A stretch of 5,253 nt of DNA. Source: an uncultured Ruminococcus sp. (lineage in GTDB: Bacteria; Bacillota; Clostridia; Oscillospirales; Ruminococcaceae). Below, one piece after another: positions 1-5,253 of this stretch. Location: NCBI GenBank assembly GCA_947177345.1, contig CAMWUB010000141.1, positions 1 through 5,253 of the forward strand, written 5' to 3'. The notes under the pieces were generated by a model. It saw only the letters and a list, made by a program, of their open reading frames with translations. It was not told the origin of the DNA and did not search any database. Each line of letters begins with the position of its first letter. Position 1 is the stretch's first letter. Both the position numbers and the translations under genes were made by a program.

Positions 1-1964
1 CAACCATAGAAACTTCTGCCCTTTTTGGATTTCTTCAGTAACATTTTTCCGTCACAACGTGGACATTTTCCGGCAGTTTCAGTGACTATCGGTTTTGAGT
101 TCCGACACTCCGGAAAAGCCGGACACGCAAGAAATTTACCGTATTTACTGAACTTTATAACCATATTACGTCCGCACTGTTCGCATATAATATCCGTTTC
201 CTCGTCGGGAATCTTAACACGCTTGCCCTCCATAGCTTCTTCTGCCTTATGGAGAGTTTCGGCGAAATCGTCGTAAAATTCGTGCAGAGTGTCAACCCAG
301 TTTTTATTACCGTTTTCTATCTCGTCAAGTGAAGTTTCCATTTCAGCGGTAAATTTTGCGTCAACGATTTTTTTAAAATATTCTTTCATGAGTTCCGTTG
401 TTACCTCACCTAATACGGTAGGTTTCAGGGACTTACCGTCACGTTCAACATACTGACGTGCGGTTATTGTTGTGATAGTCGGGGCATAAGTACTCGGTCT
501 GCCTATGCCGTTTTCTTCGAGGGTTTTTATAAGTGATGCCTCTGTAAATCTCGGTGGGGGTTGCGTGAAATGCTGATTTCCTTTTATGGAAACAAGTTTT
601 AAAATATCATCTTTATTTATTATCGGAAGTTCTTTTTTTCCGCCCTCTTCTGAATCAGAATCAACATAGAGAATCATGAAACCGTCAAATTTGACTGAAT
701 ATCCTGAACTTCTGAAAATACAGTTATCCGCTTCTGTTTCAACAGAAGTTGTATCAAGTAAAGCATTAGCCATCTGACTTGCTATGAATCTTTCCCATAT
801 GAGTTTATAAAGTTTATACTGGTCAGTAGTCAGGCTTGTTTTGACACGTTCCGGTGTCAGTTCCGGTGTAGACGGTCTTATAGCTTCGTGTGCGTCCTGA
901 GCGTTCTTGCCGGATTTATATTGTCGGGGTATATCGGGTAAATAGTTACTTCCGTAAACAGTATCAATATATTGTCTTGCTGAATCCTGTGCCTCTGTGG
1001 AGATGCGGAGGCTGTCAGTTCTCATATACGTAATCAGACCAACTGCTCCTATACCTTCGATTTCTACACCCTCATAGAGTTCCTGAGCGGTTTTCATAGT
1101 ACGCTTTGAACTGAAATTCAGTTTTTTTGATGCTTCCTGTTGCATTGTAGAAGTTATAAACGGTGGAGCAGGTTGTTTTTTAGTTACACGTTTTTTGACG
1201 GATACTACTTTATATACGGCGTTTTCAAGGCGTTTAAGAATCTTATCGGCATCTTCCTTACTGGAAATCTGTATTTTATCTTTGTTTTTCTTTCCGGACT
1301 GGTCAGGGATTTCAATTTTTTTACCGTCCACCGATACGAGAGAAGCCTCGAAAATTTTTCTTGATGACGGTGCAGTAAATCGTGTATCAATAGTCCAGTA
1401 TTCAACCGGCTTGAATTTTTTGATAGATTCTTCCCTGTCAACAATAATACTTACTGTAACCGTCTGGACACGTCCGGCAGAAAGTCCACGTTTAACTTTT
1501 TTCCATAAAAACGGACTTAATTCATAGCCTACGAGCCTGTCAAGTATACGTCTTGCCTGTTGTGCGTTTACTAAATCAATATCAATTTTATGCGAATTGT
1601 TCATACCGTTCTGAACGCCTGTTTTAGTAATTTCCGTGAATGCCACTCTGTTATTATCGTTCATATCGAGGTCTAACATCTGTGCGATATGCCATGAAAT
1701 AGCCTCACCCTCACGGTCAGGGTCAGTAGCAAGATATATTTTATCACATTTCTTAGCTTTTTTTTTCAGTTCTTTTATAACGTCCTCTTTACCTTTCATA
1801 TCGACGTATTTAGGTTCAAAATCGTGTTCCTTGTCGACACCCATTTTAGACTTAGGCAAATCACGGATATGACCCATAGAGGCTATGACTTCATATCCTG
1901 AACCTAAATATTTCTGAATTGTTTTCGCCTTTGCTGGCGATTCCACTACAACCAAATCCGGCAT
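1..1964 (-). CDS. topA: DNA topoisomerase I (type IA), C-terminus cut off by the window edge
   Basis: Type IA topoisomerase, which relaxes negatively supercoiled DNA by nicking and passing a single strand through a transient 5'-phosphotyrosine link. My translation gives 654 codons in one frame with no stop or frameshift; key motifs from both ends fall in the same register. The TOPRIM domain opens with LVVVESPAKAKTI (Glu8) and carries TDPDREGEA (Asp81, Asp83, Glu85), the Mg2+-binding acidic residues. The catalytic tyrosine is Tyr313 in GLITYMRTDSLRIS (codon 1026-1028), with Arg315 beside it. ENGIGRPSTYAPTI lies further on (about 501-520). A Cys4 zinc finger follows (Cys594, Cys597, Cys614, Cys620). 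A second begins with CPRC (Cys634, Cys637) and is cut after RSFYG. Firmicute TopA is usually about 690 residues, so roughly 40 are missing here. The ATG at 1964 directly abuts the dprA TAA. Its ribosome binding site AGGAG (1979-1975) lies inside dprA, so translation is probably coupled. Identification is secure. Confidence 0.97.
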   Translation of the reverse strand, partial: MPDLVVVESPAKAKTIQKYLGSGYEVIASMGHIRDLPKSKMGVDKEHDFEPKYVDMKGKEDVIKELKKKAKKCDKIYLATDPDREGEAISWHIAQMLDLDMNDNNRVAFTEITKTGVQNGMNNSHKIDIDLVNAQQARRILDRLVGYELSPFLWKKVKRGLSAGRVQTVTVSIIVDREESIKKFKPVEYWTIDTRFTAPSSRKIFEASLVSVDGKKIEIPDQSGKKNKDKIQISSKEDADKILKRLENAVYKVVSVKKRVTKKQPAPPFITSTMQQEASKKLNFSSKRTMKTAQELYEGVEIEGIGAVGLITYMRTDSLRISTEAQDSARQYIDTVYGSNYLPDIPRQYKSGKNAQDAHEAIRPSTPELTPERVKTSLTTDQYKLYKLIWERFIASQMANALLDTTSVETEADNCIFRSSGYSVKFDGFMILYVDSDSEEGGKKELPIINKDDILKLVSIKGNQHFTQPPPRFTEASLIKTLEENGIGRPSTYAPTITTITARQYVERDGKSLKPTVLGEVTTELMKEYFKKIVDAKFTAEMETSLDEIENGNKNWVDTLHEFYDDFAETLHKAEEAMEGKRVKIPDEETDIICEQCGRNMVIKFSKYGKFLACPAFPECRNSKPIVTETAGKCPRCDGKMLLKKSKKGRSFYG

Positions 1965-3110
1965 TTAAAATTGTCTCCTTTCTGTTTTTCTGAATCTGTT
2001 ACCGGTAATTTCCTCAATTATTCCGGATATGCGGAGTTCCATAATTTCGGTGATTATTTCTGAAATATCCATATCCAGTTTATCAATTATGTTATCTATA
2101 TGAACAATGTCATTATCTTCAAACATGGAAAGTATTTTCTGCTGTACCGGTGTAATTTCGGGCAGAGGTGTATTATTTATTTTTTCATGATTTTCGGAAT
2201 TTATTTCAATTTCAGATTCCGAAACAGTTACTTTTTCAGGTTGATTGTAAAAATCCAGTATATCGCCTACAGAATACAATGGTGTAGCAGATGTGCGGAG
2301 AAGATGTATATTTCCGGCATAGCGGTTATCAGAAATATCAGCAGGCGGAATACAGAATAATTTTCTGTTCTGATTTTTAACAAGTTTTGCAGTACTCAGT
2401 GAACCGCTTTTATCACCGGCTTCAAAAACGATTGTTGCCTTACTCAGTGCCGAAAGTATACGGTTTCTTTGTGGGAAGTTCTTTGCATATGGCGGAGTTT
2501 CCGGCGGAAATTCTGAAATAAATACACCACCGTTTTCTATGATGCTTTTTCTGTAACTGAAATTAGGAGCAGGATAATTTACATCAGAACCGCAACCGAG
2601 TATACACGCTGTTTTTCCGCCTGCTCTGACCGCCGACATATGTGCGTATATATCGCAACCCATAGCGAAACCACTTACTATTGTGAAATCATTTTCAGCA
2701 AGTCCGGAACATATTACGGAAATTATTTTCTTGGTATATTCACAGGGTTTTCTTGTACCGATACAGGTTATATTTTTCCCACCGGAAAGACATAATATAT
2801 CACCCTGAACATAAAGAACTGGTGGCGGATTACTTATTTTCAGAAGAATTTCCGGATATTCCGGCGATGTATAAGGTATAATAAATATATCATTTGCGGA
2901 ACAGTATTCTATTATTTTGTCTGCTTTTTCCGGAGATATTTTATTTATGTTATTTTTCTGATTTTCGCTCAGACTATCCGGATATGAACCGTCTTTCAGT
3001 GAAGTGTATGCATGATATGCGGTATCATATGAATTTATAATCTGCCATAGCATAACTGAAGAACTTCCGAAAACCAGCGAAAGCCATACGATATATTTTA
3101 ATTCTTCCAC
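1965..3110 (-). CDS. dprA: DNA-processing protein DprA (Smf), ssDNA-binding RecA loader
   Basis: DprA binds incoming single-stranded DNA in the cytoplasm during natural transformation, shields it and helps load RecA; the gene is also widespread in species not known to transform. The 381-residue product has the family layout. There is an N-terminal helical region (about 1-75), then YPEILL and PPPVLYVQGD (85-104). The Rossmann-like core carries IGTRKP (117-122), VSGFAMGCDIYAH (145-157), ILGCGSDVNYP (170-180), FPQRNRILSALS (212-223) and KSGSLSTAK (234-242). A polar linker (about 290-315) leads to a C-terminal winged-helix-like domain (about 320-375). The arginine often seen in the SGxARGxD motif is Met150 here. 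The start is GTG at 3110, supported by AAGGGG (3122-3117) six bases upstream. It overlaps the methyltransferase end by 13 nt, and the TAA stop touches the topA ATG. This predicts translational coupling on both sides. Family assignment is firm; actual competence cannot be judged from this window. Confidence 0.95.
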   Translation of the reverse strand: MEELKYIVWLSLVFGSSSVMLWQIINSYDTAYHAYTSLKDGSYPDSLSENQKNNINKISPEKADKIIEYCSANDIFIIPYTSPEYPEILLKISNPPPVLYVQGDILCLSGGKNITCIGTRKPCEYTKKIISVICSGLAENDFTIVSGFAMGCDIYAHMSAVRAGGKTACILGCGSDVNYPAPNFSYRKSIIENGGVFISEFPPETPPYAKNFPQRNRILSALSKATIVFEAGDKSGSLSTAKLVKNQNRKLFCIPPADISDNRYAGNIHLLRTSATPLYSVGDILDFYNQPEKVTVSESEIEINSENHEKINNTPLPEITPVQQKILSMFEDNDIVHIDNIIDKLDMDISEIITEIMELRISGIIEEITGNRFRKTERRQF

Positions 3111-3892
3111 TCTTTACCCCTTTGCATTTCCCACATAAGAATACCCGAAGCCATTGCAACATTAAGTGAATTTATGTTACCGTGCATATGTATAGTAACA
3201 CGACGGTCGCAACGTGCGGAGACTTCATGCGGAAGACCGTTCCCTTCGTTACCGACGAATACAGCGTGTTTACCAATAAAAGAGCAGGTTGTGAGACTTG
3301 TTTCGCCGTCAATTACTCCGGCAGATGTGGTAACTTCATTACTTTCAAGCATAGAAAATAAATTTTCAGTATCGTTCTCTATAAAAATATCCGTCCGGAA
3401 AACTGAACCCATTGTAGAACGTATGACCTTAGGACTATACAAATCGCACGAATTTGATATAATTATACCATTCATGCCGAGAGCATCGGCAGTACGGATA
3501 ATCATTCCGACGTTCCCAGGGTCTTGCAGACCATACAGAACAATATATTTTCCGTTATCGCTGAATCTGATTTTTTTCTGTTGTGGTATACCGCATATTG
3601 CGTATACTCCTTGTGTGGTACTCGTGGCGGATATTCTGTTTCCAAGTTCATTTGAAATAACAATTATCTTTGTGTCTCTCAAATCAGCCTGAAATAATTC
3701 CGGATATTTTCCGGCAGAGTTTTCCGTCAGAATAAGGTGTGTTATATGAGCGTTTTCGTTTAAAGCGTCCTGAGTGATGCGAAGACCCTCCAACACAAAT
3801 AAGCCGTATTGAAGCCTTTCCTTTTTAGAAGAAGAAAGTTTCTGATACAGCTTTATAACGGGATTATCCTTAGATGTGATAATATTTTCCAA
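3098..3892 (-). CDS. TrmH/SpoU-family (SPOUT) RNA 2'-O-methyltransferase, probable 23S rRNA enzyme, TTG start
   Basis: Predicted SAM-dependent RNA ribose 2'-O-methyltransferase of 264 residues. An N-terminal L30e-like RNA-binding domain (about 1-95) begins MENIITSKDNPVIKL and contains GLFVLEGLRI. The trefoil-knot SPOUT domain follows, with all three motifs visible: GLQDPGNVGMIIRTADALG (121-139, Arg133 the expected catalytic arginine), FVGNEGNGL (212-220) and INSLNVAMASGILMWE (240-255). I chose TTG at 3892 because a strong AGGAGGTG (3909-3902) sits nine bases upstream and family members start close to this point. The open frame continues to an ATG at 3952, but those 20 extra codons run through the rplT terminator and have no good binding site. 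Neighbours are rplT upstream and dprA overlapping downstream. The closest characterised relative may be Bacillus YsgA/RlmP, which modifies the 23S A-loop. That is inferred from family and context, and the exact target base cannot be read from sequence, so no symbol is given. Confidence 0.9.
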   Translation of the reverse strand: MENIITSKDNPVIKLYQKLSSSKKERLQYGLFVLEGLRITQDALNENAHITHLILTENSAGKYPELFQADLRDTKIIVISNELGNRISATSTTQGVYAICGIPQQKKIRFSDNGKYIVLYGLQDPGNVGMIIRTADALGMNGIIISNSCDLYSPKVIRSTMGSVFRTDIFIENDTENLFSMLESNEVTTSAGVIDGETSLTTCSFIGKHAVFVGNEGNGLPHEVSARCDRRVTIHMHGNINSLNVAMASGILMWEMQRGKEWKN

Positions 3893-3901
3893 AAGTCCGG
3901 A

Positions 3902-3909
3902 CACCTCCT
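3902..3909 (-). promoter_or_regulatory. Shine-Dalgarno site that fixes the methyltransferase TTG start
   Basis: Minus-strand AGGAGGTG, nearly perfectly complementary to the 16S rRNA tail, nine bases before TTG 3892-3890. It lies downstream of both ATG codons (3952 and 3916) of the longer open frame, so it argues against those starts. Confidence 0.75.
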
Positions 3910-3920
3910 GAATCATAATC

Positions 3921-3949
3921 AAAAACACGCTCCTGTGGGAAGCGTGTTT
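3921..3949 (-). terminator. Intrinsic terminator after rplT
   Basis: On the minus strand the perfect 9-bp stem AAACACGCT/AGCGTGTTT (3949-3941 with 3931-3923) encloses a 9-base loop in which two further C-G pairs are possible. It runs into TTTTT (3925-3921), three of those bases being part of the stem. It begins 8 nt after the rplT TAA, the expected place for the end of the infC-rpmI-rplT transcript. The U-tract is short, so read-through into the methyltransferase-dprA-topA genes is plausible. Confidence 0.75.
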
Positions 3950-3957
3950 CATAAATC

Positions 3958-4311
3958 TTAGAGAGCAGCCTTAGCCTTTTCAGCGATAGCCGTGAAACCT
4001 GCTGCATCGTTTATAGCAATTTCGGAAAGCATTTTTCTGTTAAGGGAAATACCAGCCTTTTTGCAACCGTTCATGAAAGTTGAGTAGTTCATGCCGTTGA
4101 GTTTAGCAGCGGCTGAAATTCTTGTAATCCATAACTGTCTGAACTGTCTCTTTTTCTGTTTTCTGCCGATGTATGCATAATTTCCTGATTTCATTACGGC
4201 TTGTTTAGCCATCTTGAAATGTTTGCTCTTTGCACCGAAATAGCCCTTAGCAAGCTTTAAAGTCTTGTTTCTTCTCTTGCGGGTCATCATTGCACCTTTA
4301 ACACGTGCCAT
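3958..4311 (-). CDS. rplT: 50S ribosomal protein L20
   Basis: Large-subunit protein L20, which binds 23S rRNA early and is needed for 50S assembly. The 117-residue length matches the family (about 118). The very basic N-terminal arm begins MARVKGAMMTRKRRNKTLKLA and is followed by GYFGAKSKHFKMAKQAVMKS. The globular RNA-binding part contains YAYIGRKQKKRQFRQLWITR and LNGMNYSTFMNGCKKAGI. The ATG at 4311 has GGAGG (4325-4321) nine bases upstream. It is the last gene of infC-rpmI-rplT, 58 nt after rpmI, and is followed by a terminator. In Bacillus and E. coli L20 represses its own operon by binding mRNA, so it is a candidate regulator of the leader hairpin ahead of infC; that last step is inference. 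Confidence 0.98.
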   Translation of the reverse strand: MARVKGAMMTRKRRNKTLKLAKGYFGAKSKHFKMAKQAVMKSGNYAYIGRKQKKRQFRQLWITRISAAAKLNGMNYSTFMNGCKKAGISLNRKMLSEIAINDAAGFTAIAEKAKAAL

Positions 4312-4369
4312 AGTCTTATACCTCCAGTAAATTTAATTAGTGAAAAACGTCTGTGTACTGCGTTCCGAA

Positions 4370-4573
4370 TCAGAGATAAGGAACGAGCTTTTTGATTGTA
4401 GGAGCGTTTGTTGAGTCTGCAACTCCTGCATTACGGGCGATTCTCTTACGTTTTGTGTCTTTCTGGGTAAGTCTGTGTCTCTTGTTAGTGTGCTGATACT
4501 TTACCTTTCCGCTTCCTGTAACCTTAAAACGCTTTTTAGCACCTGAATGGGTTTTAACCTTAACTTTTGCCAT
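4370..4573 (-). CDS. rpmI: 50S ribosomal protein L35
   Basis: Small basic large-subunit protein of 67 residues, close to the usual 64-66. It begins MAKVKVKTHSGAKKRFKVTG, the diagnostic L35 N-terminus, followed by GSGKVKYQHTNKRHRLTQK and a basic region ending LVPYL. The ATG at 4573 has a strong AAGGAGG (4588-4582) eight bases upstream, and the stop is TGA at 4372-4370. It sits between infC (35-nt gap) and rplT (58-nt gap) as in most bacteria, so it is almost certainly co-transcribed with them. Confidence 0.98.
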   Translation of the reverse strand: MAKVKVKTHSGAKKRFKVTGSGKVKYQHTNKRHRLTQKDTKRKRIARNAGVADSTNAPTIKKLVPYL

Positions 4574-4593
4574 TTGTATATCCTCCTTGATTC

Positions 4594-4609
4594 AGAACAG
4601 GTCAGTTCT
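4594..4609 (-). other. Small hairpin in the infC-rpmI gap
   Basis: AGAAC and GTTCT (4609-4605 and 4598-4594) can form a 5-bp stem with a 6-base loop, starting at the last base of the infC stop codon and ending 5 nt before the rpmI binding site. No U-tract follows, so it is not a terminator. It could tune rpmI translation or mRNA stability, or mean nothing; a stem this short can arise by chance. Confidence 0.25.
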
Positions 4610-5127
4610 TACTTTGATGATTTAGGCGAGACGAACATTACAAGACTGCGTCCCTCCATTTTAGCTGGCTTGTCAACGATGCCGACCGCCGAAACTGCCT
4701 CTTTAAAGCGTTCAAGCAGTTCTTCGCCGAGTTGCGGGTGTGCAATTGCTCTTTTGCGGAAACGTACCGAAACTTTGAGTTTATCTCCGCCTTGTAAGAA
4801 CTTCATAGCCTGATTGACCTTTGTTTCAAAGTCGTGTGTATCAATAGTTGAAAACATTCTTATTTCCTTTATTGCAACGACTTTCTGGTTTTTTCTGGCT
4901 TCTTTTTCACGCTTTGTCTGTTCAAAACAGTATTTTCCGTAATCCATGATACGACAGACGGGTGGTGTAGCCTGAGGAGCAATTTTAACGAGGTCTAAAT
5001 CCTGTTCAAAAGCTGTTTTCATAGCGTCATCAGGTGACATAACACCGAGTTTTTTGCCGTCAGCGTCAATCACGAGAACTTCCTTGTCTCTGATTTCTTC
5101 ATTGATTTGCAGTTCCTGCTTACTAAT
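4609..5127 (-). CDS. infC: Translation initiation factor IF-3, predicted ATT (AUU) start
   Basis: IF-3 binds the 30S subunit, keeps it apart from 50S and checks the start codon-initiator tRNA pairing. From ATT at 5127 the product is 172 residues, normal for the family. The N-domain begins (M)SKQELQINEEIRDKEVLVID and ends around PPVCRIMDYGKY (55-66). A lysine-rich linker helix (KREKEARKNQKVVAIKEIR, about 72-90) leads to the C-domain with VRFRKRAIAHPQLG (121-134) and KMEGRSLVMFVSPK (156-169). The start is chosen because GGAGGTG (5141-5135) is seven bases before ATT. The in-frame TTG (5133) is one base after the binding site, too close. The open frame continues upstream with no stop to the window edge, but through a terminator hairpin, so longer starts are unlikely. 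AUU starts are known for infC in E. coli and Bacillus, where they let IF-3 discriminate against its own mRNA. First gene of infC-rpmI-rplT. Confidence 0.95.
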   Translation of the reverse strand: MSKQELQINEEIRDKEVLVIDADGKKLGVMSPDDAMKTAFEQDLDLVKIAPQATPPVCRIMDYGKYCFEQTKREKEARKNQKVVAIKEIRMFSTIDTHDFETKVNQAMKFLQGGDKLKVSVRFRKRAIAHPQLGEELLERFKEAVSAVGIVDKPAKMEGRSLVMFVSPKSSK

Positions 5128-5134
5128 AGTCAAG

Positions 5135-5141
5135 CACCTCC
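5135..5141 (-). promoter_or_regulatory. infC Shine-Dalgarno site, deciding the ATT start
   Basis: Minus-strand GGAGGTG lies seven bases before ATT 5127-5125 and only one base before TTG 5133-5131. The spacing favours the ATT codon. No ATG or GTG lies at a suitable distance in the infC frame. Confidence 0.7.
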
Positions 5142-5152
5142 AACTAATAATT

Positions 5153-5189
5153 AAAACAAAAATGAGTGCAGAAGACAAATCCGCACTCA
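5153..5189 (-). terminator. Intrinsic terminator-like hairpin in front of infC, probable leader attenuator
   Basis: On the minus strand TGAGTGCGGA (5189-5180) pairs with TCTGCACTCA (5172-5163) in a 10-bp stem with one G-U pair and a 7-base loop, followed by TTTTTGTTTT (5162-5153). This is a textbook intrinsic terminator. Only 11 bases separate its U-tract from the infC ribosome binding site, which leaves almost no room for a separate promoter. The operon transcript therefore probably reads through it. In Bacillus the same operon has a leader terminator controlled by L20, and this may be the equivalent; an antiterminator partner would lie beyond the window. It could instead end an upstream gene on the same strand. 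Confidence 0.75.
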
Positions 5190-5253
5190 GAAATAGATAC
5201 AAATTAAAGTAATCAAAAATACAATAAGAAAAAGGTAATAATGAAGTCTGAAA
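5190..5253 (-). other. U-rich sequence upstream of the infC hairpin, unassigned
   Basis: These 64 bases are strongly T-rich on the minus strand. They hold no gene I can recognise and no convincing promoter. One frame reads as hydrophobic residues and stops at a TGA (5189-5187) that forms the base of the hairpin; the infC frame is also open. Either could follow simply from the base composition. It may be part of a longer infC leader RNA or the 3' end of an upstream gene. Confidence 0.3.

Noticed and set aside
1205..1444. A 79-codon minus-strand open frame inside topA.
   Set aside because: It lies in a different frame within the intact topA coding sequence and has no family resemblance.
3174..3692. 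A 172-codon open frame on the plus strand opposite the methyltransferase.
   Set aside because: It is antisense to a clearly conserved gene, has no SD or recognisable domain, and reads as the reverse of SPOUT codons. The other plus-strand open frames (at 25-276, 1140-1527, 1636-1872, 2100-2360 and 4547-4813) are rejected on the same grounds.
60..3900. Frequent TCCGG/CCGGA words across the window, which look at first like a dispersed repeat.
   Set aside because: They fall mostly on preferred codon pairs such as CCG-GAA and TCC-GGA or GCC-GGA on the coding strand. I see no regular spacing or extended flanking similarity, so codon preference explains them.
3912..3941. A promoter overlapping the rplT terminator: TTCCCA (3941-3936), 18-base spacer, TATGAT (3917-3912).
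   Set aside because: Transcription would start at about 3905, inside the methyltransferase SD (3909-3902), destroying it.
4312..4369. A possible terminator or regulatory hairpin in the 58-nt rpmI-rplT gap (AACG/CGTT then TTTTT).
   Set aside because: The stem is only 4 bp with an 11-base loop, too weak to support, and termination here would separate rplT from its operon.
5150..5178. A promoter overlapping the infC hairpin: minus-strand TTGTCT (5178-5173), 17-base spacer, TTTAAT (5155-5150).
   Set aside because: The hexamers match consensus at 4 and 5 of 6 positions with ideal spacing. However, the start would fall at about 5144, leaving a leader of only about 17 bases beginning at the SD itself. 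In AT-rich DNA such matches are frequent. It is kept only as the main alternative to attenuation.

Overview
The window is an ordinary, densely packed stretch of housekeeping genes. All of them are read from the minus strand, so the gene order runs from high to low coordinates. The moderately AT-rich composition, strong AGGAGG-type ribosome binding sites, use of ATT, TTG and GTG starts, and the order infC-rpmI-rplT / SpoU-type methyltransferase / dprA / topA point to a low-GC Firmicute. The style suggests the clostridial side, possibly a Ruminococcus-like (Oscillospiraceae) species. That placement is inferred from gene content and protein style only, not from a search.

Layout, in transcription order. 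At 5253-5190 there is a short U-rich stretch whose identity cannot be settled. At 5189-5153 there is a strong intrinsic-terminator-like hairpin directly in front of infC, probably a leader attenuator. Next come infC (IF3, 5127-4609, predicted ATT start), rpmI (L35, 4573-4370) and rplT (L20, 4311-3958), the classical translation-initiation/ribosomal-protein operon. A second intrinsic terminator (3949-3921) follows rplT within 8 nt. Immediately after it a second cluster begins: a SPOUT/TrmH-family RNA 2'-O-methyltransferase (3892-3098, predicted TTG start), dprA (3110-1965, GTG start, overlapping the previous gene by 13 nt) and topA (from 1964, ATG abutting the dprA stop). topA runs off the window at position 1, within its C-terminal zinc-finger region.

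The first cluster makes an initiation factor and two large-subunit proteins. In other Firmicutes and in E. coli this operon is autoregulated, by IF3 through its ATT start and by L20 through the leader or mRNA. The second cluster joins an RNA-modification enzyme with two DNA-handling proteins: DprA, which protects incoming ssDNA and loads RecA, and topoisomerase I, which relaxes negative supercoils. dprA-topA adjacency is common in Firmicutes. Translational coupling looks tight across methyltransferase-dprA-topA.

I see no mobile element, CRISPR array, tRNA, rRNA or defence system, and no evidence of a previously undescribed system. The points worth a second look concern start sites and transcription control: the two terminator hairpins placed just ahead of ribosome binding sites, and an N-terminal over-extension risk for the methyltransferase, where the longest open frame translates through the rplT terminator.
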